Shown piece after piece: positions 44,801 through 53,455 of a stretch of 64,000 nt of DNA. The notes under the pieces are model-generated. The model was given only the letters and a program-made list of their open reading frames with translations, did not search any database and had not been told where the DNA came from. Source of the stretch: Paenibacillus lactis (GTDB lineage Bacteria; Bacillota; Bacilli; Paenibacillales; Paenibacillaceae); NCBI RefSeq assembly GCF_017873605.1, contig NZ_JAGGKI010000015.1, forward strand, positions 1-64,000, written 5' to 3'. The position numbers and the translations under genes were made by a program. Numbering within the stretch: position 1 is the stretch's first letter; the number at the start of each line of letters is the position of its first letter.

Positions 44801-45340
44801 ATGAATATATTGGTTGTTGCTGCTCACCCGAAATTGGAGAATTCCCGCGCGAACCGGGCACTGCTTGATGCAATCCAAGGAATCGAAAATGTGCATGTCC
44901 ACGATCTGTATAAGGAATATCCGAATTGGCATATTGATGTAAAGCGGGAGCAGGAGCGCCTGCTCGGATACGAGCGGATCGTATTCCAGTTTCCGTTCTA
45001 TTGGTACAGCTGCCCGCCGCTTTTGAAAAAATGGTTCGATGATGTATTGGTACGCGGCTGGGCATACGGGCCGGACGGCAATCATCTGAAGGATAAGGAG
45101 TTTATGGTTGCAATAACGGCAGGCGGCTCGGAGAACGGGTTCCGTGCAGGCGGTGACAATCGGTTTACGATTAGTGAGCTGCTGCGGCCGATTCAGGCCA
45201 CGTTGACGCACTGCAAGGGGGAGTTCCTTCCGCCCTATGCCATGTATGATGCGGACCGGTTAACGCCTCATCAGTTCCGGGAGCAGGCAGAACGTTATGC
45301 AGAGCATATCCAGGCCGGGGTCAAGCAGCTGGCGCGCTAA
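44801..45340 (+). CDS. Flavodoxin-fold NAD(P)H oxidoreductase (YwrO/KefF type)
   Basis: 179 aa. N-terminal MNILVVAAHPKLENSRANRALLDAI is the FMN-phosphate loop of this family. QFPFYWYSCPPLLKKWFDDVL and GWAYGPDG are the other conserved parts. Such proteins reduce quinones and related electrophiles using NAD(P)H. ATG 44801 follows GGAGAGAG. Upstream GTAC motifs match those of the HxlR gene at 28.6 kb, a family that commonly controls such enzymes. Confidence 0.88.
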   Translation: MNILVVAAHPKLENSRANRALLDAIQGIENVHVHDLYKEYPNWHIDVKREQERLLGYERIVFQFPFYWYSCPPLLKKWFDDVLVRGWAYGPDGNHLKDKEFMVAITAGGSENGFRAGGDNRFTISELLRPIQATLTHCKGEFLPPYAMYDADRLTPHQFREQAERYAEHIQAGVKQLAR

Positions 45341-45387
45341 ACATTCACTTGCCCGCCGCAACGCCAATGAGGCATGATATGGTAATG

Positions 45388-45426
45388 TGTCGGCGGGCAG
45401 CTTCTTGGACTGCTTACCCGCCGACA
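45388..45426. repeat. GC-rich hairpin upstream of the GrpB-family gene
   Basis: TGTCGGCGGG (45388-45397) pairs exactly with CCCGCCGACA (45417-45426), with extra CAGC/GCTx pairing. No T-run follows. It may be the terminator of the preceding gene or a structured leader; CTTGCCCGCCG at 45350 could compete for the left arm. Confidence 0.5.
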
Positions 45427-45491
45427 TTTCCCGCTTCGTGCCCGCGCCGCACGAGCGAAAGGGGACGAAGCGCCTGATTGGGGGAATGACG

Positions 45492-46013
45492 ATGCAGATC
45501 GATGAACCGGTCCACCTTGAACCTTATGACGAGAGCTGGAGGGAATTGTACCTGTCGGAGCGTGAGCGCCTGCTGCGTTCCGTCGGCGAGTTAACGAAGG
45601 CCATCGAGCATTTCGGAAGCACATCCGTGCCGGGAATGACCGCCAAGCCGATCATCGATATATTGGTGGGTGTAGAGGACCCGTCCGCTGCAGCGGATGA
45701 GATCATCCGGCGTCTGAACGGCATCGGATACGAGCATCTGGGCGAAGCCGGTATTCCCGGAAGGCGATATTTTCGCCAAAGAGGCCTCCATGATTACAAT
45801 GTGCACGTCGTTCAATATCGAGGGGAGCTTTGGAACAACAACCTGCTGCTCCGCGATTATTTGAGGGAGCATCCCGAGGAAGCGCAGCGCTACAGCGACA
45901 TGAAGGAGCACATTCTTGAACGCGATGCGCAGACCTTGTTATCCTACTCGGATCAGAAGCATGCATTTGTGAGCGGACTGCTGGAGCGGGCAGCAGCATG
46001 GGCCGGAGCTTAG
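45492..46013 (+). CDS. GrpB/UPF0157 family nucleotidyltransferase-fold protein
   Basis: 173 aa. Family hallmarks: EPYDESWRELYLSER, IEHFGSTSVPGMTAKPIIDILVGV (nucleotidyltransferase-like GS and D motifs) and HDYNVHVVQ, then RDYLREHPEEAQRYSDMK. Molecular role unknown for most members. ATG 45492 is seven bases after GGGGG; an ATG six bases earlier is too close to it. Confidence 0.85.
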   Translation: MQIDEPVHLEPYDESWRELYLSERERLLRSVGELTKAIEHFGSTSVPGMTAKPIIDILVGVEDPSAAADEIIRRLNGIGYEHLGEAGIPGRRYFRQRGLHDYNVHVVQYRGELWNNNLLLRDYLREHPEEAQRYSDMKEHILERDAQTLLSYSDQKHAFVSGLLERAAAWAGA

Positions 46014-46033
46014 CGAAAATATTTATCCCTGCT

Positions 46034-47122
46034 TTATCGGGCCGGGCCCTGCGTCATGGTCTTGCTCTGCTTTCGGAATTCCGACGGGGTAAGGCCATGC
46101 ACCTTTTTAAACGTTTTGCTGAAGTGGACATAGTCCGAGTACCCGACGCGATATGCGGCCTCCTGCGCAGACAAGCCGCCTTGTGCGAGTAGCTCCTTCG
46201 CTTTCTCCATCCGTACCTGCGTTACATACTTGACGAAATTCATACTGGTCTCGTTCTTGAAGGTCCGGCTTAAGTAGGTCACCGACATCCCGAGCGAGTC
46301 GGCCACCTCCTGCAAGGACAGATCCTCCGCCGCATAATTCTCCTCGATATAACGCTTGGCTTTCACGATATTGTGATGCGCGCCGAGATTCCGCATGCCT
46401 TTTATCCAACAGATGGTCTCGCTTATGCTCTTAAGAAGACGCTGTCGACAGGCTTCCTTGTCAACGTCCTGAGCGATGTCCGGGGTGTGCATGCCGTTCC
46501 TAAGCTCCCCGTCCGGCAGCTTTAATCCACGCTCCTCCAGCATTAGCAGCAATTCCTGCATAAGCATTCGAACATAGCGCGGCAAACTGACATCTGCCGG
46601 TCCGCCTGTTTCGAAATGGGCGATCATGTCGCCGGCGAGCGCCAAGGCTTCGCGCTCCTGCGCCGACCAGAGCAGGTCGACGAGCTGTGCCTTCGACCGC
46701 TGCTGGGCAAGCGTCCAAGCGGTCTGACGGGAGAAGCGCTCCACCCGGCGATCCAGCTCTTCGCAGGCCTTCACCAGCGCCGCATGGAACTGGGCAGGAT
46801 CGATCGGCTTCAGCAGAAAATCGGATACCCCGCAGCGCATCGCCTGCCGGGCATACTCGAAATTGTCGTGACCCGACAGAATCAGGATAAACGTATGCTT
46901 GCGGCTCTCTCTAACCCTGCGGATGAACTCCAGTCCATCCATTTCGGGCATGCAAATATCCGTCACGATAATATCGGGCGAGGTCTCATCCATCAATTTC
47001 AGCGCTTCGGCGCCATCCTCCGCTTCAGCCACCACTTCAATCCCAAGACCCGACATCTCTGTCAGTTTTCTTAGGCTCAAATGAATCGCATATTCGTCAT
47101 CGATGATCATCAATTTGTACAT
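46034..47122 (-). CDS. YesN-type response regulator with AraC output domain (amino-sugar locus)
   Basis: 362 aa. Receiver domain with DDE at 8-10, phosphoacceptor Asp55 in IIVTDICMPEMDG and Lys near 105. C-terminal AraC domain (LSLQEVADSLGMSVTYLSRTF, then AAYRVGYSDYVHFSKTF). The start overlaps the end of the kinase gene by 13 bases. Probable activator of the divergent importer operon at 49175. Confidence 0.9.
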   Translation of the reverse strand: MYKLMIIDDEYAIHLSLRKLTEMSGLGIEVVAEAEDGAEALKLMDETSPDIIVTDICMPEMDGLEFIRRVRESRKHTFILILSGHDNFEYARQAMRCGVSDFLLKPIDPAQFHAALVKACEELDRRVERFSRQTAWTLAQQRSKAQLVDLLWSAQEREALALAGDMIAHFETGGPADVSLPRYVRMLMQELLLMLEERGLKLPDGELRNGMHTPDIAQDVDKEACRQRLLKSISETICWIKGMRNLGAHHNIVKAKRYIEENYAAEDLSLQEVADSLGMSVTYLSRTFKNETSMNFVKYVTQVRMEKAKELLAQGGLSAQEAAYRVGYSDYVHFSKTFKKVHGLTPSEFRKQSKTMTQGPAR

Positions 47123-48975
47123 GCCGAAGCCTCCTCGTCAGCAGTATAGGGAAGACGGATTTCGAAGATGGTTCCTTCGTCCGGCGCCGAATGGATCAGC
47201 TGCAGCCCATATCCGGAGCCGAAGGTAAGCGCGAGCCGCTCATGAACGTTCATGAGGCCGATGCCGCTCGTAGCTTCCCCTTGTGGTTCCTCGGCATGCA
47301 GATCTCCTCCCGGATACACCGCCGATTGCAGTGCCCGCTGAATCCGGGCCAGCTTCTCCGGCGGCATGCCGTTGCCTTCATCGCGGATGACGATGACGAA
47401 GCAGCTGCTCTCGGCCCGCGCGCTGATGCCGATATACCGAGGCTTCCTGCCGCGATATCCGTGAATGAACACATTCTCGACGATCGGCTGCAGCGTCAGC
47501 CTGACGGCCTGGACCCGGGTGACAAAGCGTTCATCGACATCCAGCTCGACTTCAAGCTTGCGGAAGCGGGCTTGCTGAAGCTCCAGATAGGCCTGGATAT
47601 GGGCAATTTCATCCCGGAGCAGGACGATGGATCCGGCGTGGCTAATATTGTAACGGAACATATGGGCAAGCGCGCGCGTCATGCGGCTGATCTCCATATG
47701 ATTGTCCGCGATGGCGTAAGAGTTGATGATTTCCAAGGAATTGTACAGAAAATGCGGGTTGATGTGGGATTGCATCGACCGCAGCGCCGATTCCTTCTGT
47801 TTGATGATCAGCTCGCGCTCCTTAAGCTGCGAGGTATGAACCTCCCGGATCAGACGCTTGAGCTCATCCGTCATTCGGTAAAAGCTATGGAAAACGGCGC
47901 GCATTTCATTGTTCCGGAATGAATGCGTCTTGGCAGGCAGAACAAAGTCACCCTTCTCCACACGGGCCATCAGCTTCTGCAGCATCACAAGCGGCCGTGT
48001 CAACGACAAGGAAAAGCCCCCAACAAGAGCCAGCGAGATGCCGATGAGTACGGCCGCTGCCGCCAAAGAATAATTTCGCTGCGTGATCAGATTGCCGATC
48101 AGGCTGCTCAGCGGAAGATCGGCAACGACGGTCCAGCCGGCCATCCGCGATTGCTCATGGATCACCATCTTTTCTGCCGGAGAGGCCGGATCCTGGTGGC
48201 GAAAGAAGGAGGAGCTGCTGCGGCTCTCCAAGCGTCTCAGCAGACTTTCTTCGACCTCGGTTCCGATGAGGCTGGAATCGGGATGATAGATGATTTGCCC
48301 TTCGCTTCCCATAATCCAGACGTTGAAGCTGCCCAGGGAATCATTGGTGCAGATCGCTCCGATCTGCTGCAGATTGAGATCAACGACCAGCAGGCCCTTG
48401 TACAGAAAGGACGAGTTGTCATAGAGCTTCCGGGCAATCGTCAGGGACGGTGTGGGTCCAACCTTGCTTAGCCCTAGGATCTGAAAGTCGCTCAGCTGAT
48501 CCATCCGGGAGAGATAGGACAAGTTGCGTTTGCGGATATCCGTCATATTGAGCAGTCCGGGAGCCTGTTCGTAATCGGTGATCTGCCGTTTGTTGCTGGC
48601 AACCAGCGAGATGCCGATGATATCGGATCGGCCGTAGATCATCTGGGCGAACAGATCGTCTTCGACCTTCTTGGCGAGCTGGAAGTACTGGTAGGGAGTT
48701 AAGGGCTGGGCCGACAGAAATTGTTGAATCTGCGGATTATGGATGAAAGGATACGTAGAATTCTCCAGATTGTTGATATAAGAATCTAGCGACACGTTGG
48801 TCTGCTCGATGATGCGTTTATTCGTGTCGACGGCAAACTTCTCGATGGCTTCGGTGGAGGACTGGTACCAGAAGCTGCCAAGCAGAAAGAATGGAAGACC
48901 GATGAATACAATAATCAATACGAACAGTCGCTGGTTGATGGTCAGATTGCCAAAGGACATCCGCTGCTTGTTCAT
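47110..48975 (-). CDS. YesM-type sensor histidine kinase (amino-sugar locus)
   Basis: 621 aa. Transmembrane helices at about 16-38 and 303-325 with an extracellular sensor domain between them, HAMP, SHINPHFLYNSLE (phosphoacceptor His408) and HATPase motifs (RDEGNGMPPEKL, GIGLMNVHERL). ATG 48975; AAGGAAGG lies about a dozen bases upstream, a little far. Divergent from the binding-protein gene, 200 bases away. Confidence 0.88.
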   Translation of the reverse strand: MNKQRMSFGNLTINQRLFVLIIVFIGLPFFLLGSFWYQSSTEAIEKFAVDTNKRIIEQTNVSLDSYINNLENSTYPFIHNPQIQQFLSAQPLTPYQYFQLAKKVEDDLFAQMIYGRSDIIGISLVASNKRQITDYEQAPGLLNMTDIRKRNLSYLSRMDQLSDFQILGLSKVGPTPSLTIARKLYDNSSFLYKGLLVVDLNLQQIGAICTNDSLGSFNVWIMGSEGQIIYHPDSSLIGTEVEESLLRRLESRSSSSFFRHQDPASPAEKMVIHEQSRMAGWTVVADLPLSSLIGNLITQRNYSLAAAAVLIGISLALVGGFSLSLTRPLVMLQKLMARVEKGDFVLPAKTHSFRNNEMRAVFHSFYRMTDELKRLIREVHTSQLKERELIIKQKESALRSMQSHINPHFLYNSLEIINSYAIADNHMEISRMTRALAHMFRYNISHAGSIVLLRDEIAHIQAYLELQQARFRKLEVELDVDERFVTRVQAVRLTLQPIVENVFIHGYRGRKPRYIGISARAESSCFVIVIRDEGNGMPPEKLARIQRALQSAVYPGGDLHAEEPQGEATSGIGLMNVHERLALTFGSGYGLQLIHSAPDEGTIFEIRLPYTADEEASACTN

Positions 48976-49174
48976 CTATGGATCCGCCTTCCTTCAGTTA
49001 TGGAGTGTGGATTGTAAGGAACATTGTAGCAAAAAAACACAAGTTGTAAATAAAAGAACAGCAGTCGGGAGCAAGAATACACAAGTCAGTCAAGAAAGCA
49101 CATGGGCCGCCGCCGGGATATTCATTACAATGCTAGTAATCCATACGAATATGAAGACAGGGGGTTAATCGATC

Positions 49175-50536
49175 GTGAAAAAAAGAAAAGGCTTGTACAG
49201 CTGGCTTGCCGCTTTGCTGCTTGTAACCGTGTTTGCAAGCGGTTGCAGCGGAGGCGGTCAACAGGATGGCGGAGCAGCCTCTCCTCCCAAGGAAGAAGAT
49301 GGCGGGAAGCAGGTAGAGATTTTGCTGGGCTACTACTCCAGCGACAGCTCCGACACCAAGATGAAGGAGCTGATCGACCGGTTCGAGGAGCAGCATCCGA
49401 ATATTAAGGTGAAGACGCAGAGCGCGCCGTACGGCCAGTTCTATCAGAAGCTCGACACCCAGATTGCGGCCGGTCAGGCACCGGACGTATGGCTCTCGGA
49501 CGGCGTCTATGTGATGAAATACGCGCAGCGCGGCGCGGCTAAAGATCTGACGGACTGGATCGTCCGCGATCTGAAGGCCGAGGAATATTACGGTCTGGAT
49601 TTCAACAAGGACGCCGAGGGCCGTTATTGGGGCGTGCCCCAGGGCATCCAGGTCGGCGTGCTGTTCTACAACAAGGATCTGTTCGATAAGGCAGGCGTCG
49701 ATTATCCTTCCGAGGATTGGACCTGGGAGGATCTGAAGGCGACGGCAGCCAAGCTGACGGTCGATGCTGCAGGGAAAACGGCCGAGGATGCCGGCTTCGA
49801 TCCGGCAAGCGTCAATCAATTCGGCCTGACGTTCTTCAGTATTACCGAGGGCTGGTTCTCGGTAATGAAGTCGTATGGCGGCGGAGTTCTCGACGAGAAG
49901 GCCGAGAATTCGATCGTCAACACGCCGGAGAACAAACAGGCTTTTGAATGGATGGTAGACGGCATGCAGCGCGGGATTATTACGGACCCGGTGGATTTGA
50001 AGAGCTTCCAGAGCAATACGGCCGTATTCCCGAGCGGATCGGCAGCGATGCGGATCGGCATTTACGCAAGGGTGCAGGCGGCGAACGAGGCTGGGCTGAA
50101 CTATGACGTGACCCTGCTGCCGAAGGGTCCCGACGGTAAACGGGTATCTCCGGTGATCGCGAACTCCTGGGTCATCAACCAGAAGTCGAGTGACGAGAAA
50201 GCGGAAGCCGCCTGGGAATGGATCAAATACTGGGCGACCGAGGACGAGGTGCAGAAGCAGTGGACGGAGCTTGGCGAAGCGGTGCCGGTCAAGAAATCCG
50301 TTGCGCAGTCGGATGTGTTCCTGAAAGCGGGCGAGCAGCCGGCGAACCGCAAGGCGTTCCTCGACAGCCTTGAATTCGCGCAGACGCTGGACAATAACGC
50401 CGTATGGGAGGAATGGGTCGGCAAATTCAACGAGAACGCGGAGCGGGCATTCCTGGGAGACGCGACGATTGATCAGGCATTGAGCGATGCCGATGCGGCG
50501 GTTCAAGCGGTGCTGGACGATTTTTATAAAAAATAA
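49175..50536 (+). CDS. Sugar ABC transporter substrate-binding lipoprotein (amino-sugar locus)
   Basis: 453 aa from GTG 49175, with GGGGG ten bases upstream. Lipoprotein signal ending in ASGC (about 21-24), then a Gly/Ser tether. Family 1 binding-protein pattern (LIDRFEEQHPNIKVKTQS, AAGQAPDVWLSDG, GVLFYNKDLFDKAG). First gene of a nine-gene operon ending with nagA-like. Predicted ligand: an amino-sugar-containing oligosaccharide, by context only. Confidence 0.88.
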   Translation: MKKRKGLYSWLAALLLVTVFASGCSGGGQQDGGAASPPKEEDGGKQVEILLGYYSSDSSDTKMKELIDRFEEQHPNIKVKTQSAPYGQFYQKLDTQIAAGQAPDVWLSDGVYVMKYAQRGAAKDLTDWIVRDLKAEEYYGLDFNKDAEGRYWGVPQGIQVGVLFYNKDLFDKAGVDYPSEDWTWEDLKATAAKLTVDAAGKTAEDAGFDPASVNQFGLTFFSITEGWFSVMKSYGGGVLDEKAENSIVNTPENKQAFEWMVDGMQRGIITDPVDLKSFQSNTAVFPSGSAAMRIGIYARVQAANEAGLNYDVTLLPKGPDGKRVSPVIANSWVINQKSSDEKAEAAWEWIKYWATEDEVQKQWTELGEAVPVKKSVAQSDVFLKAGEQPANRKAFLDSLEFAQTLDNNAVWEEWVGKFNENAERAFLGDATIDQALSDADAAVQAVLDDFYKK

Positions 50537-50569
50537 TGCAAGATCTGCTCAAGAAAGGCGGGAGCGACT

Positions 50570-51535
50570 ATGGACAACACGCTGATCGATAAGACAAAGC
50601 CAAAAGCCGAGCTTCTACCGCACGGCAAACCCGCCCGAAAACGGACCTGGGATCATGAAGGACGATGGGGGCTGCTGATGGCATCCCCCTATATTCTCCA
50701 CTTCATCGTGTTTGTGGCGGGGCCGCTCGCGGCATCGCTGTACTTCAGCTTCTCCGATTACGACATGCTGAACCCGCCTGAGTGGACGGGGCTCGATAAT
50801 TTCCGCCGGATGGCGGACGATCCGATGTTCTGGCGTTCGCTGTGGAACACGCTCTATTTCACCGTGCTGTTCGTGCCGCTCCAGACCTTCCTGGCCCTGG
50901 TGCTGGCGGTTGCTCTGAATCAGCGCCTGAAGGGGCTGAAATGGTTCCGCATGGCGCATTTTATACCGGTCATCTCTTCCTGGACCGTCATTCTGTATGT
51001 CGCGGACGCGGTATTCAATCCGCGCTTCGGTCTGGCGAACATGCTGCTGCAGAAGCTGGGCCTCGCCGGTCAAGGCTGGCTGCAGGACCCGAAGCTGACA
51101 ATCCCGCTCCTCGTGATGATCGCGGTATGGAAGGGGATCGGCTACATCATGGTCATTTATTTGGCCGGCTTACAGAGCGTTCCAGGCGACTTGTATGAGG
51201 CGTCCGAGATCGACGGGGCGGGGGCGCTCCGCAAATTCCGGTACATTACGATTCCTTTGATCTCGCCAACCACCTTCCTTGTCTTGATCATGAGCACGAT
51301 CTCTACCTTCCAGGCATTTGAGCAGATCTACGTCCTGACGGGAAGAGGGGATATCAGCGCGGCCGGAGGACCGAACCATTCCAGTCTGGTGCTCATGCTG
51401 TATCTGTACCGCGAAGGCTTCACGTTTATGCGGATGGGCTATGCTTCCGCGATTGCGTGGGTGCTGTTCATGATCCTGTTCCTGCTGACGCTGATCCAGC
51501 TGCGGGGCCAGAAGAAGTGGGTGCATTACGAATGA
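50570..51535 (+). CDS. Sugar ABC transporter permease, MalF/UgpA type (amino-sugar locus)
   Basis: 321 aa, six predicted helices after a charged N-terminal extension of about 35 residues. EAA loop EASEIDGAGALRKFRYITIP. The start follows AAAGGCGGGAG. Its stop TGA overlaps the ATG of a 61-codon ORF (ATGA), an unusual arrangement between paired permease genes. Confidence 0.88.
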   Translation: MDNTLIDKTKPKAELLPHGKPARKRTWDHEGRWGLLMASPYILHFIVFVAGPLAASLYFSFSDYDMLNPPEWTGLDNFRRMADDPMFWRSLWNTLYFTVLFVPLQTFLALVLAVALNQRLKGLKWFRMAHFIPVISSWTVILYVADAVFNPRFGLANMLLQKLGLAGQGWLQDPKLTIPLLVMIAVWKGIGYIMVIYLAGLQSVPGDLYEASEIDGAGALRKFRYITIPLISPTTFLVLIMSTISTFQAFEQIYVLTGRGDISAAGGPNHSSLVLMLYLYREGFTFMRMGYASAIAWVLFMILFLLTLIQLRGQKKWVHYE

Positions 51536-51717
51536 CAAAGGAAATCTTGTGTGTCAATACGGAAGATGCTTCGGCGATTGGTTTGCGGTGGAAGGGTATA
51601 TTTTACGGAGGGAAAGAAAAGGGTTATGGGGCTTCGAGCCGTGGAGTTCCTTGGTTCGGCCTCCTCGGCGAGGATCGTCAGGCAGTCAGCTGGTGCAGGA
51701 AGGAGGGGCTCGCATGA
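51532..51717 (+). CDS. 61-aa ORF joined to both flanking permease genes by ATGA overlaps
   Basis: ATG 51532 overlaps the stop of the first permease by four bases, and its TGA at 51715-51717 overlaps the ATG of the second permease, also by four. Paired permease genes normally abut, so the extra 180 bases need an explanation. The predicted peptide is mixed polar with several Gly, Trp and Cys residues, no clear membrane helix and no recognised family. A second frame is also open here as an N-terminal extension of the second permease, so chance is not excluded. Either a small coupled protein or a non-coding spacer. Confidence 0.4.
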   Translation: MTKEILCVNTEDASAIGLRWKGIFYGGKEKGYGASSRGVPWFGLLGEDRQAVSWCRKEGLA

Positions 51718-52538
51718 AGTATAAGCTGCTAGGACGAAGCATTGCTTACCTGTTGATCGGGATAAGCTCGCTTGTGATGCTGGTGCCGTTCGCGACGGCA
51801 TTGATGAACTCGCTCAAGACCTATCGGGAATACACGACCGTTCCGCCCCGATGGATCCCCGAAGTATTCCAATGGTCGAACTATGCGGCTGTATTTAAGC
51901 TCGGAAATATCGGCGGCTATACGATGAACAGCGTGATCGTGGCGGGCTTGTCGGTTGCGGGGGCGCTGCTGTCGTGCTCGATGGTAGGGTATGCGTTCGC
52001 CCGGCTCCGTTTTCCGCTGAAAAGCGCGCTGTTCGTCATGGTGCTCGGCACGATGATGATTCCCGCGGTCGTGATCATCATTCCGCACTTTATGATTTTT
52101 AATGAGCTGAACATGCTGGATACGCTGACTCCCTTGTGGGTGATTGAGTGGCTGGCACAGCCGTTCGGAATATTTCTCATGCGGCAAGCTTTCATGAATA
52201 TACCTAAAGAGTACGAGGAAGCGGCGAAGATGGAGGGCTGCAATCCGTTTCAGATTTACTGGCGGATCTTTATCCCGATGGCCAGGCCTACGCTGGCGAC
52301 GCTGGCGATCTTCACCTTCATGGGCAAGTGGAATGAAATTTTGACGCCGGTCATTTACTTGACATCCAATGAGAAATACACGCTGCCGATCGGGATTCTG
52401 TCGCTGTCCGGACAATGGACGGGAAATGAGCAGCTGATGATTGCCGCGGCGCTGGTCAGTCTGGTGCCGATTCTGCTGGTGTTCCTGTTCGCGGAAAAAT
52501 ATTTCGTGCAGAATCACAATATGGCCGGAATCAAATAA
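51714..52538 (+). CDS. Sugar ABC transporter permease, MalG/UgpE type (amino-sugar locus)
   Basis: 274 aa, six predicted helices. EAA loop EEAAKMEGCNPFQIYWRIFIP carries MEGC where DGA is usual. ATG 51714 follows AAGGAGGGG. A GTG at 51549 would add 55 residues unlike any permease and has no ribosome binding site. Partner of the permease at 50570. Confidence 0.88.
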   Translation: MKYKLLGRSIAYLLIGISSLVMLVPFATALMNSLKTYREYTTVPPRWIPEVFQWSNYAAVFKLGNIGGYTMNSVIVAGLSVAGALLSCSMVGYAFARLRFPLKSALFVMVLGTMMIPAVVIIIPHFMIFNELNMLDTLTPLWVIEWLAQPFGIFLMRQAFMNIPKEYEEAAKMEGCNPFQIYWRIFIPMARPTLATLAIFTFMGKWNEILTPVIYLTSNEKYTLPIGILSLSGQWTGNEQLMIAAALVSLVPILLVFLFAEKYFVQNHNMAGIK

Positions 52539-52594
52539 CGGTCCCGCCAGAGGCATTGCCTTTGGCGGCGGCCGCCGGAAGGGAAGGATCTACA

Positions 52595-53452
52595 ATGAGG
52601 ATAGCTGCGTTCAGCGGTTCGCTGATCGATTACGATTTGAAGGAAGCGATGGCGGTCAGTGCTTCGCTTGGTTTTGACGGCATCGAAATTGCCTGCCGGG
52701 AGCCGCATCTGCATCCGGACATGCCGCTTATGCAGGTCCGGGAAATCAAGAGCGCCGCCGAGGATCACGGCCTTGCGATCCCCGCCTTGGCAGGCTACAT
52801 GGGTCATTTCTCAACAGCTCAAGCTGAGGCTTGCGCAGCGGAATACGACCGCTTCATGGAGCTGCTGGAGTGCTCCGTGCTGCTGGAGTCGGATATGATC
52901 CGGGTGTTCCCCGGGGGGCCGAACGCTTTTCTGGCCGAGCCGGAGCACTATGAGAAGGCGGCCTATTGGATCCGGCGCTGCGCGGACGAAGCGAGGAAGG
53001 CGGGGAAGCGGATCGCGCTGGAAATCCACAATCTCTCGCTGGTGGAGACAGTCGCCGGTGCGCTTCACCTGTCGGATCTGGTCGGCCGGGACAATGTCGG
53101 ATTCATTCACGATGCCGGCAATATGTACATTACGGATACCGGGTACGGCGAGGAATCGGTCAGGCGGCTCGGAAGCCGGCTGTTCCACGTCCATATCAAG
53201 GATGAGAAGCGGATCGCGAGCGCCGGGGCTCCGGGAACGTTTAAAAATTTGACCCGGCACGGAGAGGAAAGCTTTCTGCAGTGCCGTCTCGGCGAAGGCG
53301 AGGTCGACCACGGCGGTTTGCTCCGCGGGCTTAAGGAAAGCGGCTATGACGGCTGGCTTACGCTGGAATGCGCGGCTCCGTACCCGCCGATCGAGCGGCT
53401 GGCCTGGGATATGAAGATGCTGCGAACATGGCTTCGGGCTGTGGAGGTGTAA
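52595..53452 (+). CDS. Sugar phosphate isomerase/epimerase-like TIM barrel (AP endonuclease 2 superfamily)
   Basis: 285 aa. The xylose-isomerase-like barrel is visible in ASLGFDGIEIACREP, RIALEIHNLSLVETV, GFIHDAGNMYI, LFHVHIKDEK and DGWLTLECAAPYPP, with metal-binding Glu, Asp, His and Glu in the expected strands. ATG 52595 follows GGGAAGGA. It precedes two Gfo/Idh/MocA dehydrogenases, a pairing seen in pathways working through keto-sugar intermediates. Specific reaction unknown. Confidence 0.82.
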   Translation: MRIAAFSGSLIDYDLKEAMAVSASLGFDGIEIACREPHLHPDMPLMQVREIKSAAEDHGLAIPALAGYMGHFSTAQAEACAAEYDRFMELLECSVLLESDMIRVFPGGPNAFLAEPEHYEKAAYWIRRCADEARKAGKRIALEIHNLSLVETVAGALHLSDLVGRDNVGFIHDAGNMYITDTGYGEESVRRLGSRLFHVHIKDEKRIASAGAPGTFKNLTRHGEESFLQCRLGEGEVDHGGLLRGLKESGYDGWLTLECAAPYPPIERLAWDMKMLRTWLRAVEV

Positions 53453-53455
53453 GGA

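Noticed and set aside
49233..49247. Perfect cre-consensus match TTGCAAGCGGTTGCA inside the binding-protein gene
   Set aside because: It encodes the lipobox region, and about one chance match to this loose consensus is expected in a window of this size. It remains possible but not separately supported.
49133..50506. 457-codon minus-strand ORF opposite the substrate-binding protein gene
   Set aside because: Antisense shadow of a clear lipoprotein gene; no ribosome binding site and no recognisable domain.
51549..52538. Longer version of the second permease starting at GTG 51549
   Set aside because: The 55-residue extension has no permease character or ribosome binding site; AAGGAGGGG marks ATG 51714.
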